The notes: a model not told the origin generated them from the letters alone. Positions 16,218 to 26,504 are shown, numbered from the stretch's first letter. The stretch: DNA of 64,000 bases from Methanoculleus sp. UBA374 (GCA_002508705.1 DAYL01000033.1:119708-183707), one strand, 5' to 3'. Numbers and translations are program-made.

Positions 16218-19200
16218 TCAGTCTCTCCTCACCAGGAAGAAGAGGAGTCCCAGCGCCAGGAGTGCCGCCCACACCGGGAGCGGGGTGGGCCGGGGCGTCG
16301 CCTGGGTCTCGTCGGCCGGTGGAGCCGTGGTTTCCGCGGTTTCCGTCCCGATCGGTGTCTCGGTCTCGTCGGGCTCCGGTGTCGGGGAACCGACATCGGG
16401 GGTCGTGCCGGCCGCTGTGATCGCAAAGAGACCGAACCCGCCGGTGTTCGCAGTAAAGACTGCCTTGCCGTTCTCTTCGTCGAGCACCCCAACCGGGATC
16501 TCCTGCCACCGGGTACCGGTGTTCCGGAAGAGCGCGACCTCTCCTGCGGTGCAACCGTGTTCCGCGAGCCAGGTGTTCGGCACGGCGAACCGGAACTGGA
16601 TGCCGCTGAAATCCTCTACCGCTGCCTTATAGAGGGTCGCCTCGACATACTGGTAGACGGTGCCCGCCGGGAGTTCGGCGGTCCGTGGGAGCGAGCCCTT
16701 CGCCATGGTCACCATGACGTCGTTGACCGCGCTGTTCGCGGTCAGTGTGATCGCCGAGACGGCGGTCCTGTCCACCGTGAGGGTGACGCTCTCTCCGGGC
16801 TTGAGGGTGCTCGCCGCACTGACCGCCGTCGAGGAGCTGCCGCCGCCTCCGGATGCGGGGGACTGCGTTGTCTGCGGTGTCGCCGAGACCGTCGCCAGCC
16901 CGAAGAGCGAGAGGCCGTTTGGTGATGCGGCTTCAAAGACCATGTTTCCACCGGCATCGGTGCCGACGAGCCTTGTTGCGAGGACTTCTTTCGTGCCGTC
17001 CTCGGCGGACCGGATGATCCGGATCGCGTCCACGCCGCCGTGGGCTTCGACCCACGCGGGGCTGACCGTCATCCGGATCGTGGCACCGGCGATGTCCTGG
17101 CCGTTCTCAAGGCTCGTTCTCAGGATGTTCATTGTGTAGGCGACGTCGCCGAGGTCCAGCCCGTCGGTGCCGGCAGCGAGCTGGAAGGCACTCCGGGCAT
17201 CGGGGGAGATCTCCTGCGAGATGGTCGTCGTGAGGCCGGCTCCGTCGGGAAGGCCGGTCAGGTCCACCGATACGGAGGCGCTGACCGCGCCGACCGACCC
17301 GAGTTCCGTGACGACCGGCTGCGTATCAAGCCGGATTGTTGCTATTGTCCCGGTGATCGTGCCGTCCTCGACCGTGGGGGTATCTTCCGTCTCGATGATC
17401 AGGGTGTAGGCCGCCTGCTGGACGGTGACGGTGTTGCCCGTCACCCTGGCGCCGGTTTCGGAGGTGTTGATGCTGACCTGCGTGCTGCCGCCGCTGCCGG
17501 GGGTCACCGTGCATCCGGGGACGTCGAGGGAGAGGTCTTTCCTCTGTTCGCCCTGCAGCAGGGTCACGGAGATGTATCCCGTCTTCATCGTGCTGTTGCT
17601 CCCGTCGGCATTCGTGACCGTCTGGGTGACCGTGTAGGTCCCTGCGGTCAGGTAGGCGTGGACCGGGTTCTGGTCGGGCGACGTCCCTCCGTCACCGAAG
17701 TCCCAGGCCCACGCGGTTGCGTTTCCTGTGGAGGCATCGGTGAACCGGACCACAAGCGGCGCATCGCCGCTCGTCACGTCGGCGCTGAAGTCGGCCACCG
17801 GCATCACCATGACCCTCTCGAGGTCGAGGTGGCAGGACACGGTCTCCCCCGCCGTGACGGTCAGGATCTCCTCTGCCGTCTGGTAGCCGTCCAGTTCCAC
17901 GCGGACGGTGTGATCGCCGGGCGGGACGTTCGTCAGGGTGGCGTTCGTCATCTCACCGGTCTCGGTGCCGTCGAGGAAGATCCTGGCGCCGTCGGGAATC
18001 GAGGTGACGGCGATGCTCCCCGTCGGGGGGACAAGACCGAAGTGGACCGGTGCGGTCTCGCCGTGTTCGACCGTGACGTTTGCCGCCGCGTCCGCATACC
18101 CGGCTATCTTCACGGTGACGGTATGCTCTCCGGCGGGGATGTCGGTGAGGGTAGCGTCGGTCGTCCGGCCGGTCTCGATGCCGTCGATCCAGATCGTTGC
18201 GCCGGTAGGCGTCGAGGTGACGGCGATGCTCCCGGTGGCCTCGATGAGGGTGAGGTGGAGGGTGGCGGTCTCGTTCTCTGTGATGGTTACTCCGGCCACG
18301 GCGTCGACGTAGCCGCCCTTCTTGAGGGTGACGTTGTGATTGCCGACGCCGACCCCGTCGATGGTGGCGTTGGTGACCTCACCCATATCCTCCCCGTCGA
18401 TGAAGATCGCGGCGCCGTCGGGCGTCGAGGTGACTTCAAGGCAGCCGATTCGGTCGGTCAGGGCGAGGTCGACCTCAGACATCTCGCCTTCGGCGACCGT
18501 GACCGGCGTCGAGGCGTTGGCGTAGCCGTCGAGTTTCAGGGTGACGACGTGGTCGCCGGCCGGGACGTTTGTCAGCGTGGTGTCGGTCACCTGCCCGGTG
18601 TCTTCCCCGTCGAGCCAGACCGCCGCACCGGCGGGGGTCGAGGTGACGAAGATGCTGCCGGGAGGAGCCGGGTACTCGAGGATCAGGATGGCGGTGGCGG
18701 CGTACATGTTGTCGCCGTTCGAGCCGGGATCGTAACTCTGGAGGCGTGCCTCGTTCGCGCCGTCCAGAACCGCATCGGTCACGTTGTAGGCGGAGAACCC
18801 GAGTTGCGGGCCTGTCTGGTAGTCTATCCAGAACCCGGGATACTCCCGGTCGTTGAAGAAGAACTTACTCTTTTCGGCGTCGCCGGCCGAGAAAAGGACG
18901 GCAATCGCCCGGGCGTTCAGGAGGTCGGTGGTATCGACGCTCGGGAAGGATGCATACGCCGTTGCTTCGTCGGACGTGGCCGAATAGGAGGCGCGGGCGT
19001 AGAGCATGTCAAATTCGTCGTTGATCTGGATGGTCTTCTCGGTCTCCGAGGCGTCTTCGTACACGACGACGAGGTAGGCGCCGTAGAGACCGTAATCGTT
19101 CCCTTCTTCGGGGATGAGGGTCATGCTGTTGCCGGCGGGATCGAATTGATCGGTTACGTCATAGACGTACAGCCCGTAGGGGTAGCTGTACGACCCGAAG

Positions 19201-22200
19201 TTCTTGACATCCCGGTAGGTCGCCGCGGGCGTGACCGTATTGCCGTTGAACGAGAGCGTGAATGCCGGATCGCCTCCCATCTTGTTGTAGGTGTAGCCCT
19301 GGTAGAGCCGGGCGCTCACGATCGTGGCGTTTTCGGGGATCGGGAGATCGGTAACGGTCCAGTTCCCGGTCCGCTCGGTCCACGACGCCCCGTTGTAGGC
19401 GGTGTCCCCGGCCGAGTAGACGACGCCATACCGCCCCGAGAAGGACGCCTGTGTCGTCAGATCGTCGCCGCCGGTCCAGCGTTTGCCGCGGTAGCCGTTA
19501 TCGACGACGGTTTTCTCGATGCTGAGCCGGTTATTCTCTTCGTTCGCTTCGGTCACGGCGTTTTCCGGGTCGGCGACGACGGTGATCGTCACGTTGTCGC
19601 CCGCCTCGCGCACGGTCTCGTCGGTCCAGGTGACGGTGGTGTTTGCCCCGGCGGCGAGGCCGTCGACGGCGACCGTGCCGGTGACCTCGCTGACGTTGAA
19701 CCCGACGGAGAACGTGCCCGCGTCGCCGGTCCCGATGTTGGTGATCGTCGCCGTGTAGGTGTTGCCGGAGGCGGAGAAGACCTCGTTGCTGTTCGACGCG
19801 AGGGTCGAGACTGTGAGGTCGGGGCCGTCCCCACCGGGGGGAGTGCTGGCCGTGATGTAGTTGGTCTTCAGTTCGGAATCGCTGCCGTGGTCGTTGCTGA
19901 CCGTGAAGTTAACCGAGTAGGTCCCGGCCTCCGTATAGGTGTGGACCGGGTTCTGCTGGTCGCTGGTCGCGTTGTCCCCGAAGTCCCAGGCCCAGGAGGT
20001 CGGCGAACCGGTGGAGGTGTCGTTGAACTGCACCGCAAGCGGTGCCTCACCGGAGGTCACATTCGTCTCGAAGTCAGCGACCGGAGCGCCCCCGCCGCCG
20101 GCGGGGTATTTCACGGCAAGCGTTGCGAGCGTGGTCTTGTACGAGTATGCTCCGCTGTCCAGCACGTAGGTGAAATTGCTGTCGCTGCCGGCGGTCAGGT
20201 TGTTCCTGACGTCCCAGGTGTTCGTTCCAAAGTAACCAGATGGGGTTGTACCCGTATAGGCGGCGCCGTTGAACGTGTACAGGGCGTCCTTGGAAGAGAG
20301 CATGACGTTTTGGAGGGTTGCATCCGTCCAGCCGGCGGCGAGTCCGCCGGTGGCGAAGGTCGAGGTCACCCCGCCTGCGCCGCTTGCCTGGTAGTCGTGC
20401 CCGTCGTTCACCCAGTAGTGCACTTCGTCGCCGTCGCCGTCGTTGTAAGCGACCACGAGGGCGAGCTCTTTGATGCGGCCGTCGAAGTTCGAGGCCACCG
20501 GGGTTGAGACGACCTCTGCTTTCGGGTTCTGCGAACCGATGAGATCGGTCACATCGTACCAGAGCAGGTAGTCCGAATACTGGCGGTTTACATGATCGTT
20601 GACCGGGTAGACGGTGGCCGTGTTGTCCGCGGCCGTGTCAAGGGTCTCGGTGCCGAGCGTGTCGTATGTTCCGTCGCCGTCGCCGTCGAACCTGACGGTC
20701 GCGGTTCCTGCCCGGCTATCCGTACCTGCAGCGTATACGACCGTATACAGCCGTGCCCACTGGACATCGGTGTAGGCTGGGAGGGTGAACGTCTGGTTGA
20801 GCGTGTTCGTTGTCTCCGAGGTCCCGGAGCCGAATCCTCCGCCCGCTCCCACGTAAAGATCTCCGGAGACCGTGCCGCTCTGAACCGTGGCGAGGCGTTT
20901 CGCCCCTGCGGAGGACGAGATGTACTGGGTCTCTGTTGCGGTGTCGTTTCCGTCGGCGTTGCTCACGGTGAGCCGGATGTCGTAGGCTCCCGTTTCAAAG
21001 GTGTAGGTTGCGTTTCGGTCGGTGGAGAATTCAGTCCAGGTGTCATCGGTTCCGGACGGCCGCGATTCCCACGACCACGCGGTGGGGGAGTTGGCCGAGG
21101 CGTCGGTGAAGGTGACGGAGAGCGGTGCCAGCCCGGTCAGCGGGGTTGCGGTGAATGCTGCAACGGGCGCCTCTCCTCCCGGTGAGCCGCCGCCGGTGAC
21201 CGTGATGTAACCGGTCTTGACTTCGGGGTCGTTGCCGGCGGCGTTCGCGACCGTGAGGTTCACCGTATAGGTGCCGGCGGCGGTGTAGGTCCAGACCGGG
21301 TGCTGCTCGGTCGAATCGACAACCCCGTCGTCCTCAAAGTCCCAAGCCCAGGAGGTCGGCGAGCCGGTCGAGGTGTCGTTGAACTGCACCGCAAGCGGCG
21401 CCTCACCGGCGGTCACATTCGCCGTGAAGTTCGCGGTCGGGACGGCGGTATCGTCGGCATACTCCACCACGAGGAAGGTCAGCCCGGCGACCATCGTCGG
21501 CGATTTCCAGGTTTCGTCTCCCTGGATCGCCGCCTCGTTCCCGGTCGCGTTCAGGTGCGTCGTCACCTCGCGCTCGTCCACGGCCACCTGCGAGTTGTCG
21601 GAGGCACCGACCGTCCGCGGGCCGAAGTTCCAGACCCCCGCCCCGACCTGTTCGCCGTTGAAGTAGAGGTTGCCCTCGCCGTCGTTGCCCCACGGGACGA
21701 ACGTCGTCAGGTTCGCGCGGACGACGTCCTCCTTCTCGATGGTCATGCCGGAGAACGGCACGTACGCCGTTGCCTCGGTCATATTCGTGCCGTAGTTCTG
21801 TGGATCGGCGCCGAGGATATCGAACTCCTCATTGACGAAGATCTGCTTCCTGGCGGCGGAATCGTCCTCGTAGATCACGGCGAGGGTGAACCCGGCCGGC
21901 GAGATCTTGGCGCCGGCATCCGTTCGCGTGAAGAGCGCCGTGTTGTTGGCGCCGGCTTCGTAGAGATCGGTCACGTTGTAGGTTATCAGGCCGTAGACGT
22001 GATCGCCGTACATCCCGAAGTTCGATGCGTCGTGGTACCAATCCACGTAGGGAACCCGGACGCCGTTGAAGTCGATCGAGACGTTGTCGGGCGCCTGATT
22101 GGAGTTATCCCAGCAGTAGGGCACGTAGAGCCAGGCGTCGTGGACCGTCGCACCCGCCGGGAGTGAGAGGTTGCCTGCCGTCCAGGTCACGGTGTAATTC

Positions 22201-23858
22201 GTCCAGCCCCCCGTACCGAAACTCCCGGACATATACTGGCTGTCGCCGAAGGAGTGGACGATGTCGCCGCGGATGTCGTAGGTCCGCGCTGTGGTGACGT
22301 TGCTGCCGCCATCCCAGTACGTCTTGCCCTTATAGCCGTTGTAAAGAACACTCTTATCGGCGAACCCGAGTTTGAAGTTGTTGGTCTCGTCCGTCTCGGG
22401 GATGAGGTTGTCGGGGTCCACGGCGGCGGAGTACCTCACCGTGCCGCCCTGGAGGTCGCGGATCGTGGGGTCGAGAATGTTCGTCACGGCGATCTGTGAC
22501 CCTGCCGGGATCGTCTCGATGGTGGTCGTGTTGACCGCGACGGTGCCGTTGGCGACGTCGCTTGCATACACGGCGACCACGACGTTGGTCGCGTCGTCCT
22601 CCCCGTTGTTCCAGATGTTCCGGACCACGACAGGGTTGGGTTCCCGCGCAAAGACCGCGGAGCCGAGTGCCGGGTTTACGACACCGGCGATGGTGAGATC
22701 GACCTGGGCGGCCGGACCGACCGTCACCTGTGCGGTCCCGTTCACGCCCTCCGCGGCGGCGGTGACGGTCGTCGTCCCCTCGGCGAGCGTGGTGAAGAAC
22801 CCGGTCTCGTTCACCGTGCCGACGGTCTCGTTGCTGCTCGACCAGTCGAAGGAGACGCCGGAGATCTCGCTCCCGGCCGAATCCTTCGCGGTAGCGTTGA
22901 ACTGTCGCGTCCCGCCGATCGCCAGGTTCACCGTTTCGGGAGATACCTCAATGGTTGTCAGGGCGGGTGTGGCGCCTGTGGTCACCATGGCCGACCCGTT
23001 CACGCCCTCCGCGGCGGCGGTAACGGTCGTCGTCCCCGCCGCAAGAGCGGTGAAGTATCCAGTCTGGTTCACCGTGCCGACGGTCTCGTTACTGCTCGAC
23101 CAGTCGAACGTGACGTCGATCATCTCGATGCCGTCCTGGTCCTTCGCAGTGGCGGTGAACTGTTGCGTTCCGCCGACCGCCAGGTTCGTCATCGCAGGGG
23201 AAACCTCGATCACAGTCAGGACTGGCGCGACGCTCCCGGTGGAGTAGGTTACGTTCAGGTAGGGTCGTAGTGCGGAGTCGGAATACTCACGGCTTCTCAG
23301 CTGGGATCTCTGCTCCGTGAGGGGTGTGGATTCGTCAGGAAACACGAGCAGCCACCCGTAATTCGGGGTGCCCTGCACGTAAGCCTGTACGTCCTGCGTG
23401 ACGTCCCAGCCGATCCAGACATTCGCTGTTGGACCAGGGTCGATTACGCTGGTTGGCTGCGTATTGTTGGAAGGCGCATTGTTCCATGTGACATCTGTCT
23501 CGGTCCACTCTCCGGTCACGCGGTATGCGGCGACCTCTCTGTCGCCCATCCTGCTGGATATATATCCGTGGAGTGTCGCCGACTCGATCGTTGCACCCTC
23601 GGGGATCGAGGAGAGGTCGAAGTGGATAAGGCTCCTGTAGAGTGCTCCAGTCGAAGTTCCCCAGGGATCGCCGGATTGTCGAATAAAAAGACTCGTGGAG
23701 GTACCATAGTTTGTCTCTCCAACCGCGCCACCCCATCGGATGTACGTGTCGGCGTCTGCCTGGTACGTCTCGGTGGTCGTCGCCGCCGCTACGGGTGCGG
23801 CGAGTGCTGTCATGCATAGCAGTGTGGCTATGCAAAGAATCAGAAATGTTCGTTGCAT
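16218..23858 (-). CDS. Giant multidomain cell-surface protein (DNRLRE, Ig-like, CARDB, DUF3344, PKD, PEGA, C-terminal anchor)
   Basis: 2546 residues from the ATG at 23858, preceded by AAAGGAGCTG. Signal peptide (ILCIATLLCMTALAAPVAA) then a DNRLRE/CBM96-like domain (about 26-210), two Big_2 Ig-like repeats (about 210-380), CARDB (380-510), DUF3344 (510-805), two PKD domains (805-985), DUF3344 (985-1253), PKD (1256-1340), CARDB (1340-1453), DUF3344 (1453-1730), four tandem PEGA repeats (1731-2009, pattern VTSTPxGAxIxxDGxxTG), PKD (2014-2100), then two PGF-pre-PGF-like regions. The tail is a Thr/Pro/Glu stalk, one transmembrane helix (PLPVWAALLALGLLFFLV) and RRD, resembling archaeal CTERM anchors. 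Expected at the cell surface in adhesion or wall structure. Boundaries are approximate. Confidence 0.85.
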   Translation of the reverse strand: MQRTFLILCIATLLCMTALAAPVAAATTTETYQADADTYIRWGGAVGETNYGTSTSLFIRQSGDPWGTSTGALYRSLIHFDLSSIPEGATIESATLHGYISSRMGDREVAAYRVTGEWTETDVTWNNAPSNNTQPTSVIDPGPTANVWIGWDVTQDVQAYVQGTPNYGWLLVFPDESTPLTEQRSQLRSREYSDSALRPYLNVTYSTGSVAPVLTVIEVSPAMTNLAVGGTQQFTATAKDQDGIEMIDVTFDWSSSNETVGTVNQTGYFTALAAGTTTVTAAAEGVNGSAMVTTGATPALTTIEVSPETVNLAIGGTRQFNATAKDSAGSEISGVSFDWSSSNETVGTVNETGFFTTLAEGTTTVTAAAEGVNGTAQVTVGPAAQVDLTIAGVVNPALGSAVFAREPNPVVVRNIWNNGEDDATNVVVAVYASDVANGTVAVNTTTIETIPAGSQIAVTNILDPTIRDLQGGTVRYSAAVDPDNLIPETDETNNFKLGFADKSVLYNGYKGKTYWDGGSNVTTARTYDIRGDIVHSFGDSQYMSGSFGTGGWTNYTVTWTAGNLSLPAGATVHDAWLYVPYCWDNSNQAPDNVSIDFNGVRVPYVDWYHDASNFGMYGDHVYGLITYNVTDLYEAGANNTALFTRTDAGAKISPAGFTLAVIYEDDSAARKQIFVNEEFDILGADPQNYGTNMTEATAYVPFSGMTIEKEDVVRANLTTFVPWGNDGEGNLYFNGEQVGAGVWNFGPRTVGASDNSQVAVDEREVTTHLNATGNEAAIQGDETWKSPTMVAGLTFLVVEYADDTAVPTANFTANVTAGEAPLAVQFNDTSTGSPTSWAWDFEDDGVVDSTEQHPVWTYTAAGTYTVNLTVANAAGNDPEVKTGYITVTGGGSPGGEAPVAAFTATPLTGLAPLSVTFTDASANSPTAWSWESRPSGTDDTWTEFSTDRNATYTFETGAYDIRLTVSNADGNDTATETQYISSSAGAKRLATVQSGTVSGDLYVGAGGGFGSGTSETTNTLNQTFTLPAYTDVQWARLYTVVYAAGTDSRAGTATVRFDGDGDGTYDTLGTETLDTAADNTATVYPVNDHVNRQYSDYLLWYDVTDLIGSQNPKAEVVSTPVASNFDGRIKELALVVAYNDGDGDEVHYWVNDGHDYQASGAGGVTSTFATGGLAAGWTDATLQNVMLSSKDALYTFNGAAYTGTTPSGYFGTNTWDVRNNLTAGSDSNFTYVLDSGAYSYKTTLATLAVKYPAGGGGAPVADFETNVTSGEAPLAVQFNDTSTGSPTSWAWDFGDNATSDQQNPVHTYTEAGTYSVNFTVSNDHGSDSELKTNYITASTPPGGDGPDLTVSTLASNSNEVFSASGNTYTATITNIGTGDAGTFSVGFNVSEVTGTVAVDGLAAGANTTVTWTDETVREAGDNVTITVVADPENAVTEANEENNRLSIEKTVVDNGYRGKRWTGGDDLTTQASFSGRYGVVYSAGDTAYNGASWTERTGNWTVTDLPIPENATIVSARLYQGYTYNKMGGDPAFTLSFNGNTVTPAATYRDVKNFGSYSYPYGLYVYDVTDQFDPAGNSMTLIPEEGNDYGLYGAYLVVVYEDASETEKTIQINDEFDMLYARASYSATSDEATAYASFPSVDTTDLLNARAIAVLFSAGDAEKSKFFFNDREYPGFWIDYQTGPQLGFSAYNVTDAVLDGANEARLQSYDPGSNGDNMYAATAILILEYPAPPGSIFVTSTPAGAAVWLDGEDTGQVTDTTLTNVPAGDHVVTLKLDGYANASTPVTVAEGEMSEVDLALTDRIGCLEVTSTPDGAAIFIDGEDMGEVTNATIDGVGVGNHNVTLKKGGYVDAVAGVTITENETATLHLTLIEATGSIAVTSTPTGATIWIDGIETGRTTDATLTDIPAGEHTVTVKIAGYADAAANVTVEHGETAPVHFGLVPPTGSIAVTSIPDGARIFLDGTETGEMTNATLTNVPPGDHTVRVELDGYQTAEEILTVTAGETVSCHLDLERVMVMPVADFSADVTSGDAPLVVRFTDASTGNATAWAWDFGDGGTSPDQNPVHAYLTAGTYTVTQTVTNADGSNSTMKTGYISVTLLQGEQRKDLSLDVPGCTVTPGSGGSTQVSINTSETGARVTGNTVTVQQAAYTLIIETEDTPTVEDGTITGTIATIRLDTQPVVTELGSVGAVSASVSVDLTGLPDGAGLTTTISQEISPDARSAFQLAAGTDGLDLGDVAYTMNILRTSLENGQDIAGATIRMTVSPAWVEAHGGVDAIRIIRSAEDGTKEVLATRLVGTDAGGNMVFEAASPNGLSLFGLATVSATPQTTQSPASGGGGSSSTAVSAASTLKPGESVTLTVDRTAVSAITLTANSAVNDVMVTMAKGSLPRTAELPAGTVYQYVEATLYKAAVEDFSGIQFRFAVPNTWLAEHGCTAGEVALFRNTGTRWQEIPVGVLDEENGKAVFTANTGGFGLFAITAAGTTPDVGSPTPEPDETETPIGTETAETTAPPADETQATPRPTPLPVWAALLALGLLFFLVRRD

Positions 23859-24243
23859 CGTTTTCAGCTCCTTTTGTGTTTCATCTTGCCCGGCAGCATC
23901 GGTATTCCGGCCCGGTGGCTGAGGGCGCTGATGGTCAAACAGGATGATCAAAAAATATTATTTAGTTGTATATAAAATCTGATCATTCATACCTGATCAT
24001 AATATTTATTATAAATTTATTAGTTTAGGCACAAACTTTGGAGATTCGTGCCACTCAGGCGGGCAATCATGCCGGACCGGATGTTGCCGGAACGGGAGAG
24101 GCGGCGGTTCTCCGGGCTCCCGTGCCGGTCAAAAAACGTAGGTGTCGATCGTCGGCCGAGTGGCCGACGACCGGTTTTGCGTCGTTTACCCCTAATTGCG
24201 GGGTCGGCGTTGCGTCACGGCATCCTGCCGCGAAACTGCGCGC
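23859..24243. promoter_or_regulatory. Promoter region of the giant gene and 3' spacer
   Basis: 23945-24035 is strongly AT-rich. On the minus strand it gives tttatataca and taataaattt as TATA candidates for the giant gene. The plus-strand text TGATCATAATATTTAT (23992-24007) echoes the block before the gate-domain gene at 9432. From 24040 to 24243 GC content returns and no gene is seen. Confidence 0.45.
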
Positions 24244-25212
24244 TTACTCCTCCTCCTCCACCGTCAGCAGGGCGAGCGGGATCTTGAAGTAGCCACTATA
24301 AGAGCCGGAATCGGTGGAGTTCCGGTCAAACGTCATGGAACTGTCTCCGCCGGTGATGTAGCTGGTGACGTCCCAACTCTGAGAACCTAGATATGGCCAA
24401 GTCGATGGACTGGCCCAGGGAAGGGCGTTGCTGTTAAAAGTGTAGTTCCCGTTGTAACTTGCCAGGTAGATGGCAGTGAGGTTTGCATTAATGGGAGATG
24501 TGATCCCGGATGTGCTGAAGTCGGTCTCCCCGATGTAAGAGTAACCGTTAGCATCGGCAACATATGAGTCGGTGTCGTGGCCTTGGTTCACCCAGTAGTA
24601 GATCTGGTCATAATCCCCGTCGTTGTACGCCACCACCAAGGTGATCATCTTCACCCTGCCGTCGAACGGCTGGCCGCCGTCCGGTCTGGCCGTGTGCACG
24701 CGCGCCGCGACATTTGATGAGGTGATCTGATCCTTCACGTCGTACCACATCAGGTGGTCGCTCGTCACCCGGGTGGAGTTGTTGATCCAGATTGTCCCGT
24801 CCTCGCCGCTGCCCTCCGGGAAGGTGTAACTCGTGTTCATGATCTCGGAGCCAAGTGTCACGTAACCCGACCCACCATCGAACTCCACGGTTGTGTTCAG
24901 AGGATAATTATTCCTCATGTTCCCAATGTAGGAGTCCACGTAGAGCCGCGCCCAGACAATATCGTCAGGATCGAATACTTCCTCAGGATCGAACGGCAAA
25001 TTGAACTCCTTCTCGATCGGAGTCGGGTACGCAGATTCGAAATCCCCGTACATGTCGAACCAGAGGCCGCCGGATACTACTCCGGACGACCCGTTCGCGG
25101 TGACCAGGGGGTCTCCGCCAATCCACGGGTCTGCCGATGCCGGCGCTGCCATCGCGAGCGCCACGATCAGTACCAGCATGCCCGTCAGCATACCTTGTCT
25201 GGTTGTTTTCAT
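24244..25212 (-). CDS. Secreted DUF3344 protein
   Basis: 322 residues with a clear signal peptide (MLVLIVALAMAAPASA). The body carries DUF3344 hallmarks: ARLYVDSYIGNM, VTSDHLMWYDVKDQI, FDGRVKMITLVVAYNDGDYDQIYYWVNQGHD and SQSWDVTSYI. These recur in the giant protein and in the 29987-34006 protein, so it is a single-domain member of the same family. It ends in PLALLTVEEEE with no membrane anchor. The ATG at 25212 has GAGATGG upstream. Role unknown; likely exported. Confidence 0.85.
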   Translation of the reverse strand: MKTTRQGMLTGMLVLIVALAMAAPASADPWIGGDPLVTANGSSGVVSGGLWFDMYGDFESAYPTPIEKEFNLPFDPEEVFDPDDIVWARLYVDSYIGNMRNNYPLNTTVEFDGGSGYVTLGSEIMNTSYTFPEGSGEDGTIWINNSTRVTSDHLMWYDVKDQITSSNVAARVHTARPDGGQPFDGRVKMITLVVAYNDGDYDQIYYWVNQGHDTDSYVADANGYSYIGETDFSTSGITSPINANLTAIYLASYNGNYTFNSNALPWASPSTWPYLGSQSWDVTSYITGGDSSMTFDRNSTDSGSYSGYFKIPLALLTVEEEE

Positions 25213-25861
25213 GTTTTTTCCATCTCCTCTTTGGTTTGTTTAGATTCCGGAGGGCCATCCCCCCGGCATGAGGGAGATCATTTTAGTACAATAAATACTT
25301 TTTTATTTAATATTTTATCTGATATTCTTCTAATTATGACTTAATTAGTAATTACAATCTGTAAATTGGTAATACCAATCGGTATCACCCAGTACCATTC
25401 TCAAAGGAGGTCGTGCCCGGCGCGGTCCAAAAGCAGCCGGGCGCGCGGGAACCCCGCCGTACCGCCCGGGAGCGCTCTCTCCTGCCCAACGGGATGCCGC
25501 CGCTCCCGGAAATCTCCATCGGGCCGCGAAGGCCCCTTCCGGATGCAGGAGAAAACCCGGTCGCCTGTATCTGGAAAAAACGTTTGTAAAAACACCGGAT
25601 CGGAAGGGTGTGCGATCTACTGCGCCGGAACAGGCGACGGAACCCGTCCGGCGCAGGAGGATGGCCCTGTAAAACCCAATGAGGAGATGGTTGAATAAGG
25701 ACAGGACCGTCTTTATTGTTCGTACCCGTACATTATCATCCTGTCGGAACGTCGCGCCGCAACCTCAAATTAAGGAGTCCCGGTACTCATCTCCTTCCCC
25801 CGTCGGGCAATCTTCATCATCTCCTCGCTCCCGGATACCATCAGGAGGAGGCGGAACCCGT
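25213..25861. other. Non-coding interval containing dispersed repeat A
   Basis: 25270-25390 is AT-rich and holds the promoter of the DUF3344 gene (tatttaatatt). No gene is seen up to 25861. From about 25621 to 25770 lies repeat A (see the separate entry). Confidence 0.5.
25621..25770 (+). repeat. Dispersed repeat A (left side of the accessory region)
   Basis: Begins with a hairpin whose arms are TGCGCCGGA and TCCGGCGCA, continues as GATGGCCCTGTAAAACC, then a GGTTGA motif and about 70 less conserved bases ending near CGGAACGTCGCGCCGCA. The same order appears at 29745-29885, and its last part at 27751-27795. Confidence 0.75.
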
Positions 25862-26230
25862 ATGAAAACTCAGGTCCGCCGGAGGAAGAAGAGCATCTTC
25901 GTTGACAGGCTGGAGGAGGCACTCCCGCTGCTCCGGGAGCGGTTCGGCGTGGCGAAGATCGGCATCTTCGGATCGACCGCCCCAGGCGTTGACCGGCCCG
26001 GGAGCGATGTGGATGTGCTGATCGAGTTTGCACCCGGACAGACGACGTTCCGAAACTCCATGGAACTCGCGTTCTACCTGGAGGCCCTCTTTTGCCGTCG
26101 GGTGGACCTCGTCACTGAACTGGGGCTCAACCGACACCTCCGGCCGTATATCGAGCAGGAAGTCGCCTGGTGTGAGGCGTGGCGATCTCTTTCTTCGGCA
26201 CATCACGGACGAGATTGCATTTTTCCGTGA
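25862..26230 (+). CDS. MNT-type nucleotidyltransferase (MNT/HEPN antitoxin-like)
   Basis: 122 residues from the ATG at 25862. IGIFGSTAPG followed by GSDVDVLIEF is the GSxxxG...DxD signature of the minimal nucleotidyltransferase fold, and RRVDLVTELGL supplies the third acidic residue. In MNT/HEPN systems this enzyme AMPylates and silences a HEPN ribonuclease toxin. The expected HEPN gene overlaps its 3' end in another frame but breaks off after about 30 residues, so the last 15 or so residues here may not be original. Probably an orphan antitoxin. Confidence 0.8.
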   Translation: MKTQVRRRKKSIFVDRLEEALPLLRERFGVAKIGIFGSTAPGVDRPGSDVDVLIEFAPGQTTFRNSMELAFYLEALFCRRVDLVTELGLNRHLRPYIEQEVAWCEAWRSLSSAHHGRDCIFP

Positions 26231-26258
26231 AGTCGGCAGGGAACTGACATATGAGAGA
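26175..26258 (+). pseudogene. HEPN (DUF86) toxin remnant
   Basis: The frame overlapping the MNT 3' end reads GDLFLRHITDEIAFFREVGR and then ELTYE. This matches the N-terminal helix of DUF86 HEPN proteins, which usually follow MNT genes with a short overlap. The match stops where a dispersed repeat begins (26257), and the RxxxxH active site of the family is gone. The frame stays open after that but reads repeat sequence. Called a truncated toxin. Confidence 0.55.
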
Positions 26259-26345
26259 GGTCGTCCCCAAACACCTCAGCCGGGAGGGTGCATCCTCGAA
26301 ACTCGAAGAGTTTCTCAAACTCCCGCTGTACCGGCAGTCGCTCCC
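26257..26345 (+). repeat. Dispersed hairpin repeat, copy truncating the HEPN gene
   Basis: About 85 bases related to 13709-13795. Both contain a perfect short hairpin with a three-base loop: GAAACTC-GAA-GAGTTTC here, AAACTC-TTC-GAGTTT there. Confidence 0.6.
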
Positions 26346-26464
26346 CGCGTGACGATGCCCGGAGGGAAGCCGTGTCGACAATTTGACGCCAGAGATCACT
26401 CAATCTTTCGTGGGGATGTGTCAGAATACTCTGAACTATATGAATCTTCAGCGACGCTCTTCAC

Positions 26465-26487
26465 GGAAGAACCCTTTGGGTTCTTCC
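26465..26487. repeat. Perfect hairpin, 10-base arms and TTT loop
   Basis: GGAAGAACCC - TTT - GGGTTCTTCC, preceded by TTCAC and followed by TGC-C-GGCAC. The same frame of flanking bases surrounds the hairpin at 26796, whose arms differ but still pair. Confidence 0.8.
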
Positions 26488-26504
26488 TGCCGGGCACGCT
26501 TCAA

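Noticed and set aside
17040..20507. 1155-codon open frame on the plus strand inside the giant surface-protein gene
   Set aside because: It is antisense to a protein with clear DUF3344, PKD and PEGA domains. Its translation is Arg/Gly/Asp-rich without domains and arises from high GC content.
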